Below, one piece after another: positions 52,519 through 61,577 of a DNA stretch of 64,000 nt (its first letter is position 1; each line of letters opens with the position of its first letter). The stretch is from Mesorhizobium sp. L-8-3 (GTDB lineage: Bacteria > Pseudomonadota > Alphaproteobacteria > Rhizobiales > Rhizobiaceae): the NCBI RefSeq assembly GCF_016756615.1, contig NZ_AP023262.1, forward strand, positions 7,131,501 to 7,195,500, in the 5' to 3' direction. The position numbers and the translations under genes are program-made. The notes under the pieces are model-generated. The model was not told the origin of the DNA. It ran no database searches and worked only from the letters and a program-made list of their open reading frames with translations.

Positions 52519-53952
52519 TCATCCAAATGAGCTGAGGCCGTTGACCATTTTCAAGATCTGGAAGCTCCGTACCCCCTGCTCGCCTCCTTCATATCCATAG
52601 CCGCTCTGGTTGACGCCCCCATAAGGCGCGTCCGCGGAAACCCCTTTCAGGTGATTCACACTGACAGCGCCCGCCGAAAGACTGTTGGTCAGCTTTCGTT
52701 GCGTATCGGCAGCGTCCGTGAAGAAGTAAGCGGCCAAGCCATACTCAGTGGCGTTGGCTTCCTCGATGGCCTCTTCGAGCGTATCGAACGGAGCCACGGT
52801 GAGGATCGGTCCGAACGGCTCTTCATGAAGCACTCTCGCTTCCTTCGGCACGCCCGTCAGGATGGTTGGCGGCCAGTAAAAGCCCGGTCCGTCGAGGCGG
52901 GTTCCACCAGTCTCGATGCGGGCGCCACGATCGACCGCATCCTTGGTCAGGCGCTGCATGGCCTCGATTCGCCGCGCGTTCGCCATCGGACCCATCTCAG
53001 TTGCAGGGTCGTCCGGTGGGCCGATCCTGATCTTGCGGACAGTTTCCGTCATCCGGGACAGGAATTCCCCGTAGAGAGGCCGAGCGACAAGAATCCTGCT
53101 GGGCGCATTGCAGCTCTGGCCCGCGCACTCGAACTTGTATTCCGAGATCGCCGGTATGGCCTTTGCCAGATCAGCATCCTCGCAGACAACGACGGGGGAG
53201 TGCCCACCGAGTTCAAGGATACAACGCTGCAAGTTATTCGCGGCAAGCGTGGCCAGCTGTTTTCCAACCGCGGTTGAGCCCGTGAAAGTCAAGACCTTCA
53301 CGATTGGGGAACTCAGGAGATGCCGCGATATATGCACCGGCACACCGAAGACGAGATTGACCACGCCATCCGGAATGCCTGCTTGACGCAACGATTCCAC
53401 GATATGGACAGCCACGCTCGGTGTCTCTTCGGCCCCTTTGAGAATCACCGGGCAGCCTGCCGCCAGCGCGGGAGCGAGCTTGCGGGCGATGAGAACGGCC
53501 GGATAGTTCCAGGGCGTAAAGGCAGCAACGACACCGAGCGGCTCCGGGACGATCATCCGGTTCGGGCCCATCGGAATCGGGGCCGACAGCTCTTCGGCAT
53601 GCCTGCCGTTCCATTCCAGCGTTTCGACCGCGCGCGCGAACTCACCTGTCGCTTCGGCAATCGTCTTTCCCTGTTCGGTCGATAGATCCTTGGCCGCGTC
53701 TCCCGCCTTCGTGGCCAGGATCCTGGCGGCCGCTACAAGGATTTCGCCGCGCTCTTTCGCAGGCCGTGAGGACCACGACTGGCGGCTCCGTTCTGCCGAA
53801 GCAAGGGCCTCATCCAAATCCGAAACCGTCGCCGAGGCCACCGAGGCAAATACCTTGTCCGTTGCCGGATTAATCACCGGCAATGTGGCTCTGCTACCAC
53901 CGGCTCGCCATTTGCCGTTGATGAAGAGCTCGTAGCTCCTGGCGTCGAACAT
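52519..53952 (-). CDS. NAD(P)-dependent semialdehyde dehydrogenase
   Basis: 477 residues, aldehyde dehydrogenase superfamily close to succinate-semialdehyde dehydrogenases. Motifs: FTPWNYPAVLIARKLAPALA, cofactor loop LTFTGSTAVGKQL, catalytic Glu in ILELGGHSPVVV, catalytic Cys in FECAGQSCNAPSRI, and EEPFGPILTVAPF. The ATG at 53952 has GTGGAGC at good spacing; a GTG four codons earlier is possible. It would oxidise the semialdehyde from the class III aminotransferase, as DoeC does with aspartate semialdehyde. It is closely coupled to the downstream fumarase gene (six-base gap). Confidence 0.9.
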   Translation of the reverse strand: MFDARSYELFINGKWRAGGSRATLPVINPATDKVFASVASATVSDLDEALASAERSRQSWSSRPAKERGEILVAAARILATKAGDAAKDLSTEQGKTIAEATGEFARAVETLEWNGRHAEELSAPIPMGPNRMIVPEPLGVVAAFTPWNYPAVLIARKLAPALAAGCPVILKGAEETPSVAVHIVESLRQAGIPDGVVNLVFGVPVHISRHLLSSPIVKVLTFTGSTAVGKQLATLAANNLQRCILELGGHSPVVVCEDADLAKAIPAISEYKFECAGQSCNAPSRILVARPLYGEFLSRMTETVRKIRIGPPDDPATEMGPMANARRIEAMQRLTKDAVDRGARIETGGTRLDGPGFYWPPTILTGVPKEARVLHEEPFGPILTVAPFDTLEEAIEEANATEYGLAAYFFTDAADTQRKLTNSLSAGAVSVNHLKGVSADAPYGGVNQSGYGYEGGEQGVRSFQILKMVNGLSSFG

Positions 53953-54149
53953 CGCGTGCTCCACTCAAGTGAATTCTTGCCATGCGAGCGCCGTTCGATA
54001 CCAAACCCGGTAACTCGCCTGAGCCAGTTTCATCGCGAGTGTCGCGGCAGGTCAAATATCGAATATTGCCGAAATCCATCTGGAATCCAGATCGATCTGA
54101 TTCTGATCGCCGCAAGAGGTCATGGCATCGCCATATAGGTCGAGGGTTA

Positions 54150-55076
54150 TCAGGCCGCGTCAGGAGCCGCGGCTGCCCAGCCCCGGCTCTCAATTAATTC
54201 TCTGGCGACCTTGGGGATGAGCTTGCGGACCGCGGAGACGGCCGCAGAACGCTCATCTTTAGGATTTACAGCAAGTACGACGGAGCGGGTAATCACCGGA
54301 TCGACGATTTTGATCGTCCGAACCAGTCCCTGAGAGGCTTCTTTCTGAATGGCCGAGGGGGCGAGAATAGAATGGGCTTTTCCCTCTATGACCATGTTGA
54401 TGATCGTTGAGAGCGAGTCCACTTCAAACTTGACGTCCAGCGCGCAACCGTGTTGTGCGACGACGTCAGCCACCGAACGTCTGACGTTGTTATTGCGCAT
54501 GGGAACTGCCAACGGGAACGCATGCAGGTCCGCCAGAGATATCGACTCTTCGAAAGGCGGCTCACCTGACGGCACCACCAGACAGAGGTCTTCGCGCGCC
54601 AGGACTGTCATTCGCCCCACACTGTCCGCGGTGCGGTAGAGAACTGCCAGATTGAAGCGTCCAGCAGCCATCCACTCCTCCAGCGGTCCCGTCATACCCT
54701 CGATCATCTTTAGTGAGACCCTCGGCAGTTCGGTTCTCACTGATTCAAGCAGGGGGCCGCTAAGGACGCGAGCGGCTCCGGACGGGATGCCAATGGTCAC
54801 CTCCCCAGCAGGGGAGGCAGCTGTGTTGGTCAATTCTGCCTCGGTCAGGCGAATTTCCTTGAGGATCGCCCGCGCTCGCTCGAGCAGTTTGGCTCCTGAC
54901 GCCGTCACGCTCACGCCGGTCCTGTCGCGTATCAGCAGCTGAGTGCCGAAGCCTTCCTCCAGCTGACGCACATGCAGGCTAAGCGCGCTCTGAGCAATAT
55001 TGAGGAACGCAGCGGCCTTCGTGAAGCTGCCTGCTTCGACTACGCCGACAAAGTATTTTAACTGCCTAATTTCCAT
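54150..55076 (-). CDS. LysR family transcriptional regulator
   Basis: 308 residues: N-terminal MEIRQLKYFVGVVEAGSFTK, helix-turn-helix AAAFLNIAQSALSLHVRQLE, then the LysR effector domain. It is encoded in the same direction as the enzymes and within the cluster, between the dehydrogenase and CitE-like genes, so it is probably co-transcribed and acts as a local, ligand-responsive regulator. It belongs to the Nac/Cbl-like branch by its start, not to NodD. Confidence 0.92.
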   Translation of the reverse strand: MEIRQLKYFVGVVEAGSFTKAAAFLNIAQSALSLHVRQLEEGFGTQLLIRDRTGVSVTASGAKLLERARAILKEIRLTEAELTNTAASPAGEVTIGIPSGAARVLSGPLLESVRTELPRVSLKMIEGMTGPLEEWMAAGRFNLAVLYRTADSVGRMTVLAREDLCLVVPSGEPPFEESISLADLHAFPLAVPMRNNNVRRSVADVVAQHGCALDVKFEVDSLSTIINMVIEGKAHSILAPSAIQKEASQGLVRTIKIVDPVITRSVVLAVNPKDERSAAVSAVRKLIPKVARELIESRGWAAAAPDAA

Positions 55077-55247
55077 GACTTGAAGAGCCCAACTGGGGCA
55101 CTTCCCCAGCTTCCTCCCTATCTATCTCGAAAAGCGATGGCGCGAAAGCAATAATTGTGCCGCGCTGCAGCAATCGCCGGCATTCACGGCCGAGGCAAGT
55201 GGAGCACCTTGGTGTCGTGTCGTCCCAGTCTGGTCTAAATCAGCCGC

Positions 55248-56183
55248 TCAAACGCCCAGCTCGGCTTTCGGACCCATGGCGATGATTTCACGGGCCCTCC
55301 TGACAACCGGGGCATCGACCATCTTTCCGTCCAAGGCGAAAGCACCTCTACCCTCTGCCGCGGCATCCCTTTCGGTCGCGAGCACGCGCCGGGCCCACTC
55401 GATCTCCTCTGCGCTAGGCGAGAAGGCTTCATTCAGGATGGCAACTTGTGTCGGATGAATCGCCAACGCTCCGACGAAACCCAGCCGCCTTGCCTGTATG
55501 ACGACATCGCGGAACTTCTGCGTGTCCGAAAACTCCCCGATACTTCCAACGAATCCCAGGGGCAGCAGACCTCTCGCGCGGGCGGCGAACAAGACCGAAA
55601 GGCTCGGTCCTAGAAGGAGCTCCGGACTTGGTGTCCCGCCAACGGCCGCGCTGAAATCTTCCGGGCCAAGCGCCATCGCGGCCATCCGTGGATGGGCCGC
55701 AGCTATTGCCGCGAGTCTCGTCAATGCCCCCGGAGTTTCGATCTGGGCAACGAACCTAACGCTTCCCGCGTCAAGATTCCTTTCGTGCTCAAGTTCCGTC
55801 ACGGCATCAGCGACTTCCATCACCCACTCGGCCGACTCCACTTTGGGGAGGACAAGCGCATTGACGCCCGCGACGATCGCTGCTTCAAGGTCGTCAGCCA
55901 GCGCGCGGAGGCCACGGTTCACGCGGACCAAAACCGACGCGCCGTTACGACCCACTTTTGTCACGGATTCTGGGAGCTGCCGCCGTGCCTCGCCCTTCTG
56001 ATCCTGGGGAACAGAGTCCTCCAGGTCGAGTATGACGGCATCTGCATCGCGGTCATGAGCCCTCTCCACGAACCGGGAGACGTGGGCGGGGACAAAGAGC
56101 AGGGATCTCCATCGAGGAATGAAGCTCGCGCTGTGGACGACTGGAACGGTGTCCCTGCTCACGAGGACGCTCCTTCTGTCCAT
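55248..56183 (-). CDS. CitE-like (HpcH/HpaI) citramalyl-CoA or malyl-CoA lyase
   Basis: About 311 residues. CitE-family signatures: WRSLLFVPAHVSRFVERA, AVILDLEDSVPQDQKGEARR (metal Asp), LVRVNRGL, LVLPKVESAEWVMEVADAV, FVAQIETPGALTRLAAI and MALGPEDFSAAVGG, with GALAIHPTQVAILNEAF at the end. The family splits (S)-citramalyl-CoA to acetyl-CoA and pyruvate or malyl-CoA to acetyl-CoA and glyoxylate. The start is unsure: ATG at 56183 has a weak site, and the frame is open to 56246. It follows the CoA-transferase gene that could supply its substrate. Confidence 0.85.
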   Translation of the reverse strand: MDRRSVLVSRDTVPVVHSASFIPRWRSLLFVPAHVSRFVERAHDRDADAVILDLEDSVPQDQKGEARRQLPESVTKVGRNGASVLVRVNRGLRALADDLEAAIVAGVNALVLPKVESAEWVMEVADAVTELEHERNLDAGSVRFVAQIETPGALTRLAAIAAAHPRMAAMALGPEDFSAAVGGTPSPELLLGPSLSVLFAARARGLLPLGFVGSIGEFSDTQKFRDVVIQARRLGFVGALAIHPTQVAILNEAFSPSAEEIEWARRVLATERDAAAEGRGAFALDGKMVDAPVVRRAREIIAMGPKAELGV

Positions 56184-56303
56184 TTGCGCGGGTGCTTTGG
56201 CAGTGAAATGACCTTCCTTAGGGGCCAATTGGACCGCCCAGGCCAACAGTAACGATGGTTTCGTACATTGCGAGCGCGTCAGCGCAAAGGGACGACGGTG
56301 TCT

Positions 56304-57455
56304 TCACGCGGACGCAGCCCTTAGGCGTAAGCGCGCTCGGACCTCCTCGCGGACAGCCTCCGTATGTGCGCCAAGTGCCGGAACAGGGCGCAACGAGGGT
56401 CTCTCGGAGTTGAAAATCGCCGCAGGCGCTATAGCCTCTACAATCCCTTCAGGTGTGCAGACCTGCACTCTGCGAACATGCGGATGCTGTGAAACAGCCG
56501 AAATCTCATTCAAACGACCGTATGCCAGGCCAGTCGCCTCAAGCTCCTGCATCGCTTCCTCGCTGGATAGTTCGGAAAAGCGCCGTTCGATGATCTCATT
56601 GAGGCGAGCACGGCTACCGAGCCGCTCCATATTATCGGCAAACCCGGGCTCGCGCGTGAGCTCGGGCTGCTTGAGGAATTTGTCGCAGAAGTTCACCCAT
56701 TCCCGGTCATTCTGAACGGAGAAGATGACGTCCTTGCCATCGGCGCAACGGTAGGCACCGTAGGGTGCCAGCGACGGATGGTTCACGCCGGCGCGCACCG
56801 TCTCGTAGCTGCTATGGTCATGCTGCAGAACCGGTACGTTCATCCAGTCGGCCACAGCATCGAATAGCGAGACTTGTATGCGGGCGCCCTCACCTGTCCG
56901 CTCCCGATGAAACAGCGCCTGAAGAATGGCGCTATGTGCCGTCATGCCTGCCGAAATGTCGCAAACCGACACCCCCACCCGCGCCGGCCCGTGTTGCGTT
57001 CCCGTGATCGCACACAAACCTGTCTCGGCCTGTACGATAAGATCGTAAGCCTTCAGGTGGGAAAACGGCCCCCCCTCCCCGAAGCCAGAGATGTCGCATG
57101 CGATCAGACGTGGAAATCGTCGGCGGAGATCCGCGGAACCGAATCCCAGTTTTTCGATACTGCCCGGCTTCAGATTCTGGATAAAGACGTCGGCATTGGC
57201 GACGAGCGTGTCGAGGACGGCGCGATCCGCCTCCAATCTCAGGTCCAGACAAACCGACTCCTTGCCGCGGTTGAGCCACACGAAGTAAGCACTCTGGCCT
57301 CGCACCAACTTGTCGTAGTTTCGGGCAAAGTCCCCTTCGGGCCTTTCGACCTTGATGACCCGTGCTCCGGCGTCAGCTAGGCGCGACGATGCGTAGGGCG
57401 CTGCGACGGCCTGCTCCACGGCTACGACGGTGATCCCCTCAAGAGAGTTCTGCAT
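56304..57455 (-). CDS. CaiB/BaiF family (class III) CoA-transferase
   Basis: 383 residues. Family markers are LEGITVVAVEQAVAAPYASS, ADAGARVIKVERPEGDFAR, NRGKESVCLDLR, VFIQNLKPGSIEKLGFG and ISGFGEGGPFSHLKAYDLIV, QAETGLCAITG (catalytic Asp in KAYDLIVQ). Class III enzymes swap CoA between short dicarboxylic acids; a succinyl-CoA:citramalate (or mesaconate/malate) transferase would link the hydratase and the CitE-like lyase. It starts 15 bases after the methylaspartate ammonia-lyase stop, clearly the same operon. Confidence 0.9.
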   Translation of the reverse strand: MQNSLEGITVVAVEQAVAAPYASSRLADAGARVIKVERPEGDFARNYDKLVRGQSAYFVWLNRGKESVCLDLRLEADRAVLDTLVANADVFIQNLKPGSIEKLGFGSADLRRRFPRLIACDISGFGEGGPFSHLKAYDLIVQAETGLCAITGTQHGPARVGVSVCDISAGMTAHSAILQALFHRERTGEGARIQVSLFDAVADWMNVPVLQHDHSSYETVRAGVNHPSLAPYGAYRCADGKDVIFSVQNDREWVNFCDKFLKQPELTREPGFADNMERLGSRARLNEIIERRFSELSSEEAMQELEATGLAYGRLNEISAVSQHPHVRRVQVCTPEGIVEAIAPAAIFNSERPSLRPVPALGAHTEAVREEVRARLRLRAASA

Positions 57456-57470
57456 GCGACACCGTGCTTT

Positions 57471-58724
57471 TCATCCAACGTTTTCGTTTTGAGCCCGACG
57501 ACGGTTCAGGATCGCCAGCAGCCGATTTTGTTCGTTCCCAACTATTGAGAATGCCTCGTCGACACCCATTCCGGGCTTTGCGAGCATCATGTCGGCTTGA
57601 GTCGCTACAGCGACATGGACTGAAGCCTGTGCGGAGAGATCCGTTTCGGTACAACTTCCTCCGACATACGCCCCTACCTTGTTCTCTTTGCAGAGGAGCA
57701 CGGCACGTGCCGTGTCAACTAATGAGCCGACATCGGGCGTCTTGATTTGAATAAGATGCGCGGCCTTCGCTTCGGCAAAGAGCCGAATGTCCTCAAGCGT
57801 ATTGCACCTCTCATCCACGACAATGCGAGCGTTGGAACCTCGGTCATCCAGGATCGATACGATCCGGGCATAATTCTCAATCTGAACTCGTGTAGAACCA
57901 AAGTCCGCCGGGGACTCGATGTTGATCGCAAAACCCGGAACGGTATCGGCAACCCTGCAGATAAAGTCGGCGATCCGTTCCGGCTCCAAGCCGATTTCCA
58001 GGCCGATCCAGCCGTACACATCGAAATGCAGCACCGGATGATACCCCGGGCGGCCGATTTCGCGCGTGCGCCCTGCAACCCACTTGACGAACTCCATGAA
58101 GGTCTGCCCGTTGACGCCGAATTTCTGCCGTGAGTTGATAAGGCCGTGGGGAAGCACATCCACGGCCTTCAAAATCATCTTGTCCACGTTGATTTCGCGA
58201 GCGTCACCGCTCTGGCAGTAAATCGGGACGCGGCACGTCGGCAACTGAAGACCAAACTCCGCGCATATGATCTCCGCCATCGTCTTACGGTGAAGGTGGG
58301 ACGCGGCTCGAAGCAGCGCCTGGGTGACGCCATACTCAATCGCGAGAGATAGCCGCTTGTGTTCGAAGGGCTCGAAAACCTGGGCGCAGGCATCGAGGTA
58401 GCGAGATGCATCGACATCAAGAAGCCGTGGCGCCACGATCCGTGACGTCAAATCCGAGATTTGAGCAGTTTCAAACAAAGGATCGCGTCCGCCAGCACCA
58501 GAGTACTGAACGCTCATCATGTCACCCCAAGCAACAGTGTCGTCGCTAAGGACAAGCCCCACGCTGAGCGACGATGCCGGAACGCGAATGGACGTGAACC
58601 CAGGTGTTATCGGTTCGCTGACATAGATGAAGCCGTCCTGGGTTGCGCCGGCCCTGATAGCAGCTTGGTCGTCATAGAAAAATGCACCATTGCCAGGCGC
58701 AAGGAGGACCTCTTTGATCTGCAT
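57471..58724 (-). CDS. mal: Methylaspartate ammonia-lyase
   Basis: 417 residues, the usual MAL length (about 413), enolase superfamily. It starts MQIKEVLLAPGNGAFFYDDQ, with MMSVQYSGAGGRDPLFETA, PTCRVPIYCQSGDAREIN, LHFDVYGWIGLEIG (metal ligand Asp), the second and third metal ligands in NIESPADFG and IVVDERCNT, and the catalytic Lys in HLIQIKTPDVGS. It deaminates (2S,3S)-3-methylaspartate to mesaconate. No glutamate mutase (mutS/mutE) is present, so methylaspartate must come from another route. The CoA-transferase gene follows immediately. Confidence 0.92.
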   Translation of the reverse strand: MQIKEVLLAPGNGAFFYDDQAAIRAGATQDGFIYVSEPITPGFTSIRVPASSLSVGLVLSDDTVAWGDMMSVQYSGAGGRDPLFETAQISDLTSRIVAPRLLDVDASRYLDACAQVFEPFEHKRLSLAIEYGVTQALLRAASHLHRKTMAEIICAEFGLQLPTCRVPIYCQSGDAREINVDKMILKAVDVLPHGLINSRQKFGVNGQTFMEFVKWVAGRTREIGRPGYHPVLHFDVYGWIGLEIGLEPERIADFICRVADTVPGFAINIESPADFGSTRVQIENYARIVSILDDRGSNARIVVDERCNTLEDIRLFAEAKAAHLIQIKTPDVGSLVDTARAVLLCKENKVGAYVGGSCTETDLSAQASVHVAVATQADMMLAKPGMGVDEAFSIVGNEQNRLLAILNRRRAQNENVG

Positions 58725-59044
58725 TTGGTTCGCTCGATTGTTCTCGCACGGTGTTGCGATGTAGTTGGATCGGCCGCTTGCCTAATATGTGCTACTTGGT
58801 GTTGTGTTCACCAATATAATGTTATGGACGGCGCCATCGCGTTTTCAGATAGTTCGTGCCTGAACGACATGCACCTCATATGTCCGGCAGCATCCGACCT
58901 GCACTCCGCCCACTCCGACGTCAAATCTCCGTCTCCGGAATCGTCCGCAACGTGGTGTGCTCGTGACGCTCGTAATGGGTTAGCATTCGCGCAAGTAACC
59001 AGAACGCGTTTGGAGTGCGCGTCATTCCGACCATGACGTGCGCG

Positions 59045-59358
59045 TTCCCGGCTGTGGGTCGCGCGGATCGTGGATCGCAGCGGCCAGCCTGTCGGCCGGT
59101 TGCAGGCGTCGCTCGGCCGCGGCCAAAAGCATGACGCCGCCCTTCGAGGTGATGCGTCCGCCGTCAAACGCAGCCGTGATCTTCTTGCGTCCAACGGCTG
59201 GAAATGAGAGCGGCAGCAACGTATCGTCGGTCATGGCGGGTGTGGGCTCGAGAGATGTGGTGGCAGGGCTGGCTTAGACAACCGAATCCTACGCCATCAA
59301 TCGCTTAGCTACATCCGCCAACCTCTCAGACGCTCCGTCGTGCATAAGATGGGCTAGG
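59045..59358 (-). mobile_element. IS1380-family 5' end fragment (left, inverted copy)
   Basis: The end repeat TAGCCCATCTTATGCACGAC (read on the minus strand from 59358) leads into a transposase start at 59234 (MTDDTLLPLSFPAVGRKKIT, then TSKGGVMLLAAAERRLQPAD). Homology to the copy at 63486 stops at about 59045 after HDPRDPQ, so only the first 60 codons remain. It lies in inverted orientation relative to that copy. Confidence 0.85.
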
Positions 59359-59502
59359 CAGTCACACCCCGTCAACTTCGGACTTAGCCAGGCCGGAACC
59401 GGGCACTTGCGGGATCGCAAGGCCGTCGGCTAAAATGACAAGTCAGATGAGCCACCTCATTGTTCGTCGCGACGAATAGCCGGTGGATGCGCCCCCTGAT
59501 TC

Positions 59503-60498
59503 TCAGAGATTGACTGGTCGTGCAACGAGCGCCACCGCTTCGTCAACATCGACATGCTCTCCGGATCGGACACCGCAGACGATGGATGTGGAAGGCGCGC
59601 GAATATCCGTTGAACTACTTGACCACGGATCCATCGGGTGAACGATTCCAATCAGATCGCCTTGCTTGATTTCGTCCAACACCGAGCAGCGAGGTTCGAA
59701 GATGCCGCGCGCAGGTGATTTCAGCAGGTCGGAAGGCAGCGTCCCAAGTGTCCGGCTAGATTGCTGGTGACGGAACGTAGGACACTCTGTTTCTCCCTCG
59801 ATAATCCCGAGGGAAATGAGTGCGTTGCCTACCGCAGTTTCGGCGATCGTAAGAATGTCCGAGTCGACCGTCCCGGCGCCAAGTTCAGCACAAATGAATA
59901 CCTTACCTTGGCTTTGCGCCACCGTATCAAACATACCACGCGTATCTGGTCCGTCCCAGATCAAAGTCACCGGCAACTTGAACGCCTCCGCCATTCGAAG
60001 CGTTTTGCGCATGAGATCAGCATCGGCAATAGGATGCGTCGTGCTTGCAGGGGCAAACTCCCATCGCGGTCCGAAGCCATGCAAATCGAATACTGTGTCG
60101 ACCATTGGCAACAAGACGCGAGAAACCGCATCCGCGATGCGTTCGGACAACGGCCCATCCGCGCGGCCCGGAAACACTCGATTGAGATTCAACCCGTCGA
60201 CCGGCGAGTTGCGGCTCCATGCCTCAACAGCTGGTGGATTGAGCACGGGTACGATGATGATCCTTCCACACTTCTGGGCATCGGGCAGCCAATCAAGAAG
60301 TCGTCGCGCGATAATTGGCCCCTCCAATTCATTGCCATGACATCCGGCAGTGATAAGGAGACTCGGTCCCTCCCCTTTGTTGAGGCTTAAGACCGGGAGC
60401 AGAAGAGATTCGCTGTCGGCGCCTTTTGGGACAACAAGGTGCCCCTTGCTTATGCCAGGCGTATCGAGACCGAACGTAAGGTGTGGTGCTTCGATCAT
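59503..60498 (-). CDS. Succinylglutamate desuccinylase/aspartoacylase family deacylase (DoeB/EutE-like)
   Basis: 331 residues, zinc carboxypeptidase-like AstE/AspA family. Zinc ligands are in ITAGCHGNELEGPIIA (His and Glu) and VFDLHGFGPRWEF (His); DGLNLNRVFPGRADGPLSER is typical of DoeB/EutE, the N-acetyl-diaminobutyrate deacetylase of ectoine breakdown, and VFICAELGAGTVDSDIL carries the catalytic Glu. It would free an amino acid from an N-acyl form produced by the M24 hydrolase encoded upstream. A 50-base element shared with the M24 gene promoter lies about 115-165 bases upstream. Family firm; substrate inferred. Confidence 0.85.
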   Translation of the reverse strand: MIEAPHLTFGLDTPGISKGHLVVPKGADSESLLLPVLSLNKGEGPSLLITAGCHGNELEGPIIARRLLDWLPDAQKCGRIIIVPVLNPPAVEAWSRNSPVDGLNLNRVFPGRADGPLSERIADAVSRVLLPMVDTVFDLHGFGPRWEFAPASTTHPIADADLMRKTLRMAEAFKLPVTLIWDGPDTRGMFDTVAQSQGKVFICAELGAGTVDSDILTIAETAVGNALISLGIIEGETECPTFRHQQSSRTLGTLPSDLLKSPARGIFEPRCSVLDEIKQGDLIGIVHPMDPWSSSSTDIRAPSTSIVCGVRSGEHVDVDEAVALVARPVNL

Positions 60499-60611
60499 TG
60501 TTGGTCCGTATTTCGTGTAACTTCAAGAGATATTCGGCGGCTGTCGATAGCGCATCTCACCCACGATGACATCACGGTGACTTGGTCTTGTTCGTACATT
60601 CATTCTTGACG

Positions 60612-60664
60612 GGCTCGCGTCAACTGCTGTTTCTATATTATCGTCATCTGGTCGCGCGATGGGC
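60612..60664 (-). promoter_or_regulatory. Shared upstream element, copy at the deacylase gene
   Basis: About 39 of 50 positions match the element at 62888-62940. The common core (gene sense) is CCATCGCG, GATGACG, ATATAGAAAC, TTGACG. Both copies lie 110-200 bases upstream of a minus-strand cluster gene. It could be an operator plus -35 element (TTGACG). Confidence 0.6.
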
Positions 60665-60722
60665 ATTCAAGATACATTCCGCCAAAAGCCTCATCCAGGC
60701 AACGCCAGCGATGGATCCGGGA

Positions 60723-61430
60723 CTAGACAATGGACGCCAGCGTAAGCCGGCAAAGGTCCGTAATGTCATAGATGGGTAGCCCTGTACGACGGCGGAGTGC
60801 GTCCGTGACTAGAGGGAATCCCGTGCATTCGAACAGAAGCATCCCAATTTCTGGATGCTCCATGCGAAGTTGCCTCACAGAAGCGTCGACCTCGCTCTCG
60901 AGCTGATCCCTGTCGGTCCGGATTGGTGGACGCGCCAAAGCATTGCGTAGAAATTCGCCGCCTTCCACGCCGCCAATGACCACTCTCGCTCTATCTGTCG
61001 GGTTGCTGAAGCCAAGCAAATCCGCATTGCAATGTTGCGAATCAGCCGTCACGATCCCAAGCTTATGAGCAGGCGCCAACTGTCGCAGCAAAGTCGGAAC
61101 GAAGAGCAGGCTGGACATCGCTACGGGTATTTTAACGGCGGCGGCAACCGCCGCCTGATGCCGGATGAAAAACCCGCAGTCAGAAAGAATCACCCCTGCG
61201 CCTCGTTCAATCAATCGTCGAGCGGCTGCGACGCAGGCGCCTTCGATCGAAGCGTCACCACGAATGACGATATCTGGCCATGCCCCCTCGACGATTTCCG
61301 TGATCACTGGGCGGCCGAAGTTCGTCGGATTCCAGAGGGAGCCAGGCTGCGGAACTCCCAACGATTGCTCGGCCGACAGACCTTCATCAAGTTGAAGGAT
61401 ACCAAGGGCACTGCTGCGGCGTTGAGCCAT
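60723..61430 (-). CDS. Aspartate/glutamate racemase family protein
   Basis: 235 residues. The two catalytic-cysteine loops of the Asp/Glu/hydantoin racemase superfamily are visible in GVILSDCGFFIRHQ and LLFECTGFPLVTDALR, with IEGACVAAARRLIERG between motifs. It begins MAQRRSSALGILQLDEG, with AGGAGAACG before the ATG. Members racemise amino acids or isomerise maleate (EutA in ectoine clusters belongs to this superfamily). Encoded between the M24 hydrolase and the deacylase on the same strand; it may invert the configuration of an intermediate. Confidence 0.8.
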   Translation of the reverse strand: MAQRRSSALGILQLDEGLSAEQSLGVPQPGSLWNPTNFGRPVITEIVEGAWPDIVIRGDASIEGACVAAARRLIERGAGVILSDCGFFIRHQAAVAAAVKIPVAMSSLLFVPTLLRQLAPAHKLGIVTADSQHCNADLLGFSNPTDRARVVIGGVEGGEFLRNALARPPIRTDRDQLESEVDASVRQLRMEHPEIGMLLFECTGFPLVTDALRRRTGLPIYDITDLCRLTLASIV

Positions 61431-61577
61431 CAGGACGTTCTCCTAAAGGATCTACATGTATTCATAGAGGACCGCCGAAAACTGGAGCTTCGACGTTCAT
61501 TGACGCCTCGACGCCCCAAGCGTACGCGACCATCTCTTTTAACCATGAACTTTGCGAGCAGACTGATTCAGGAAAGC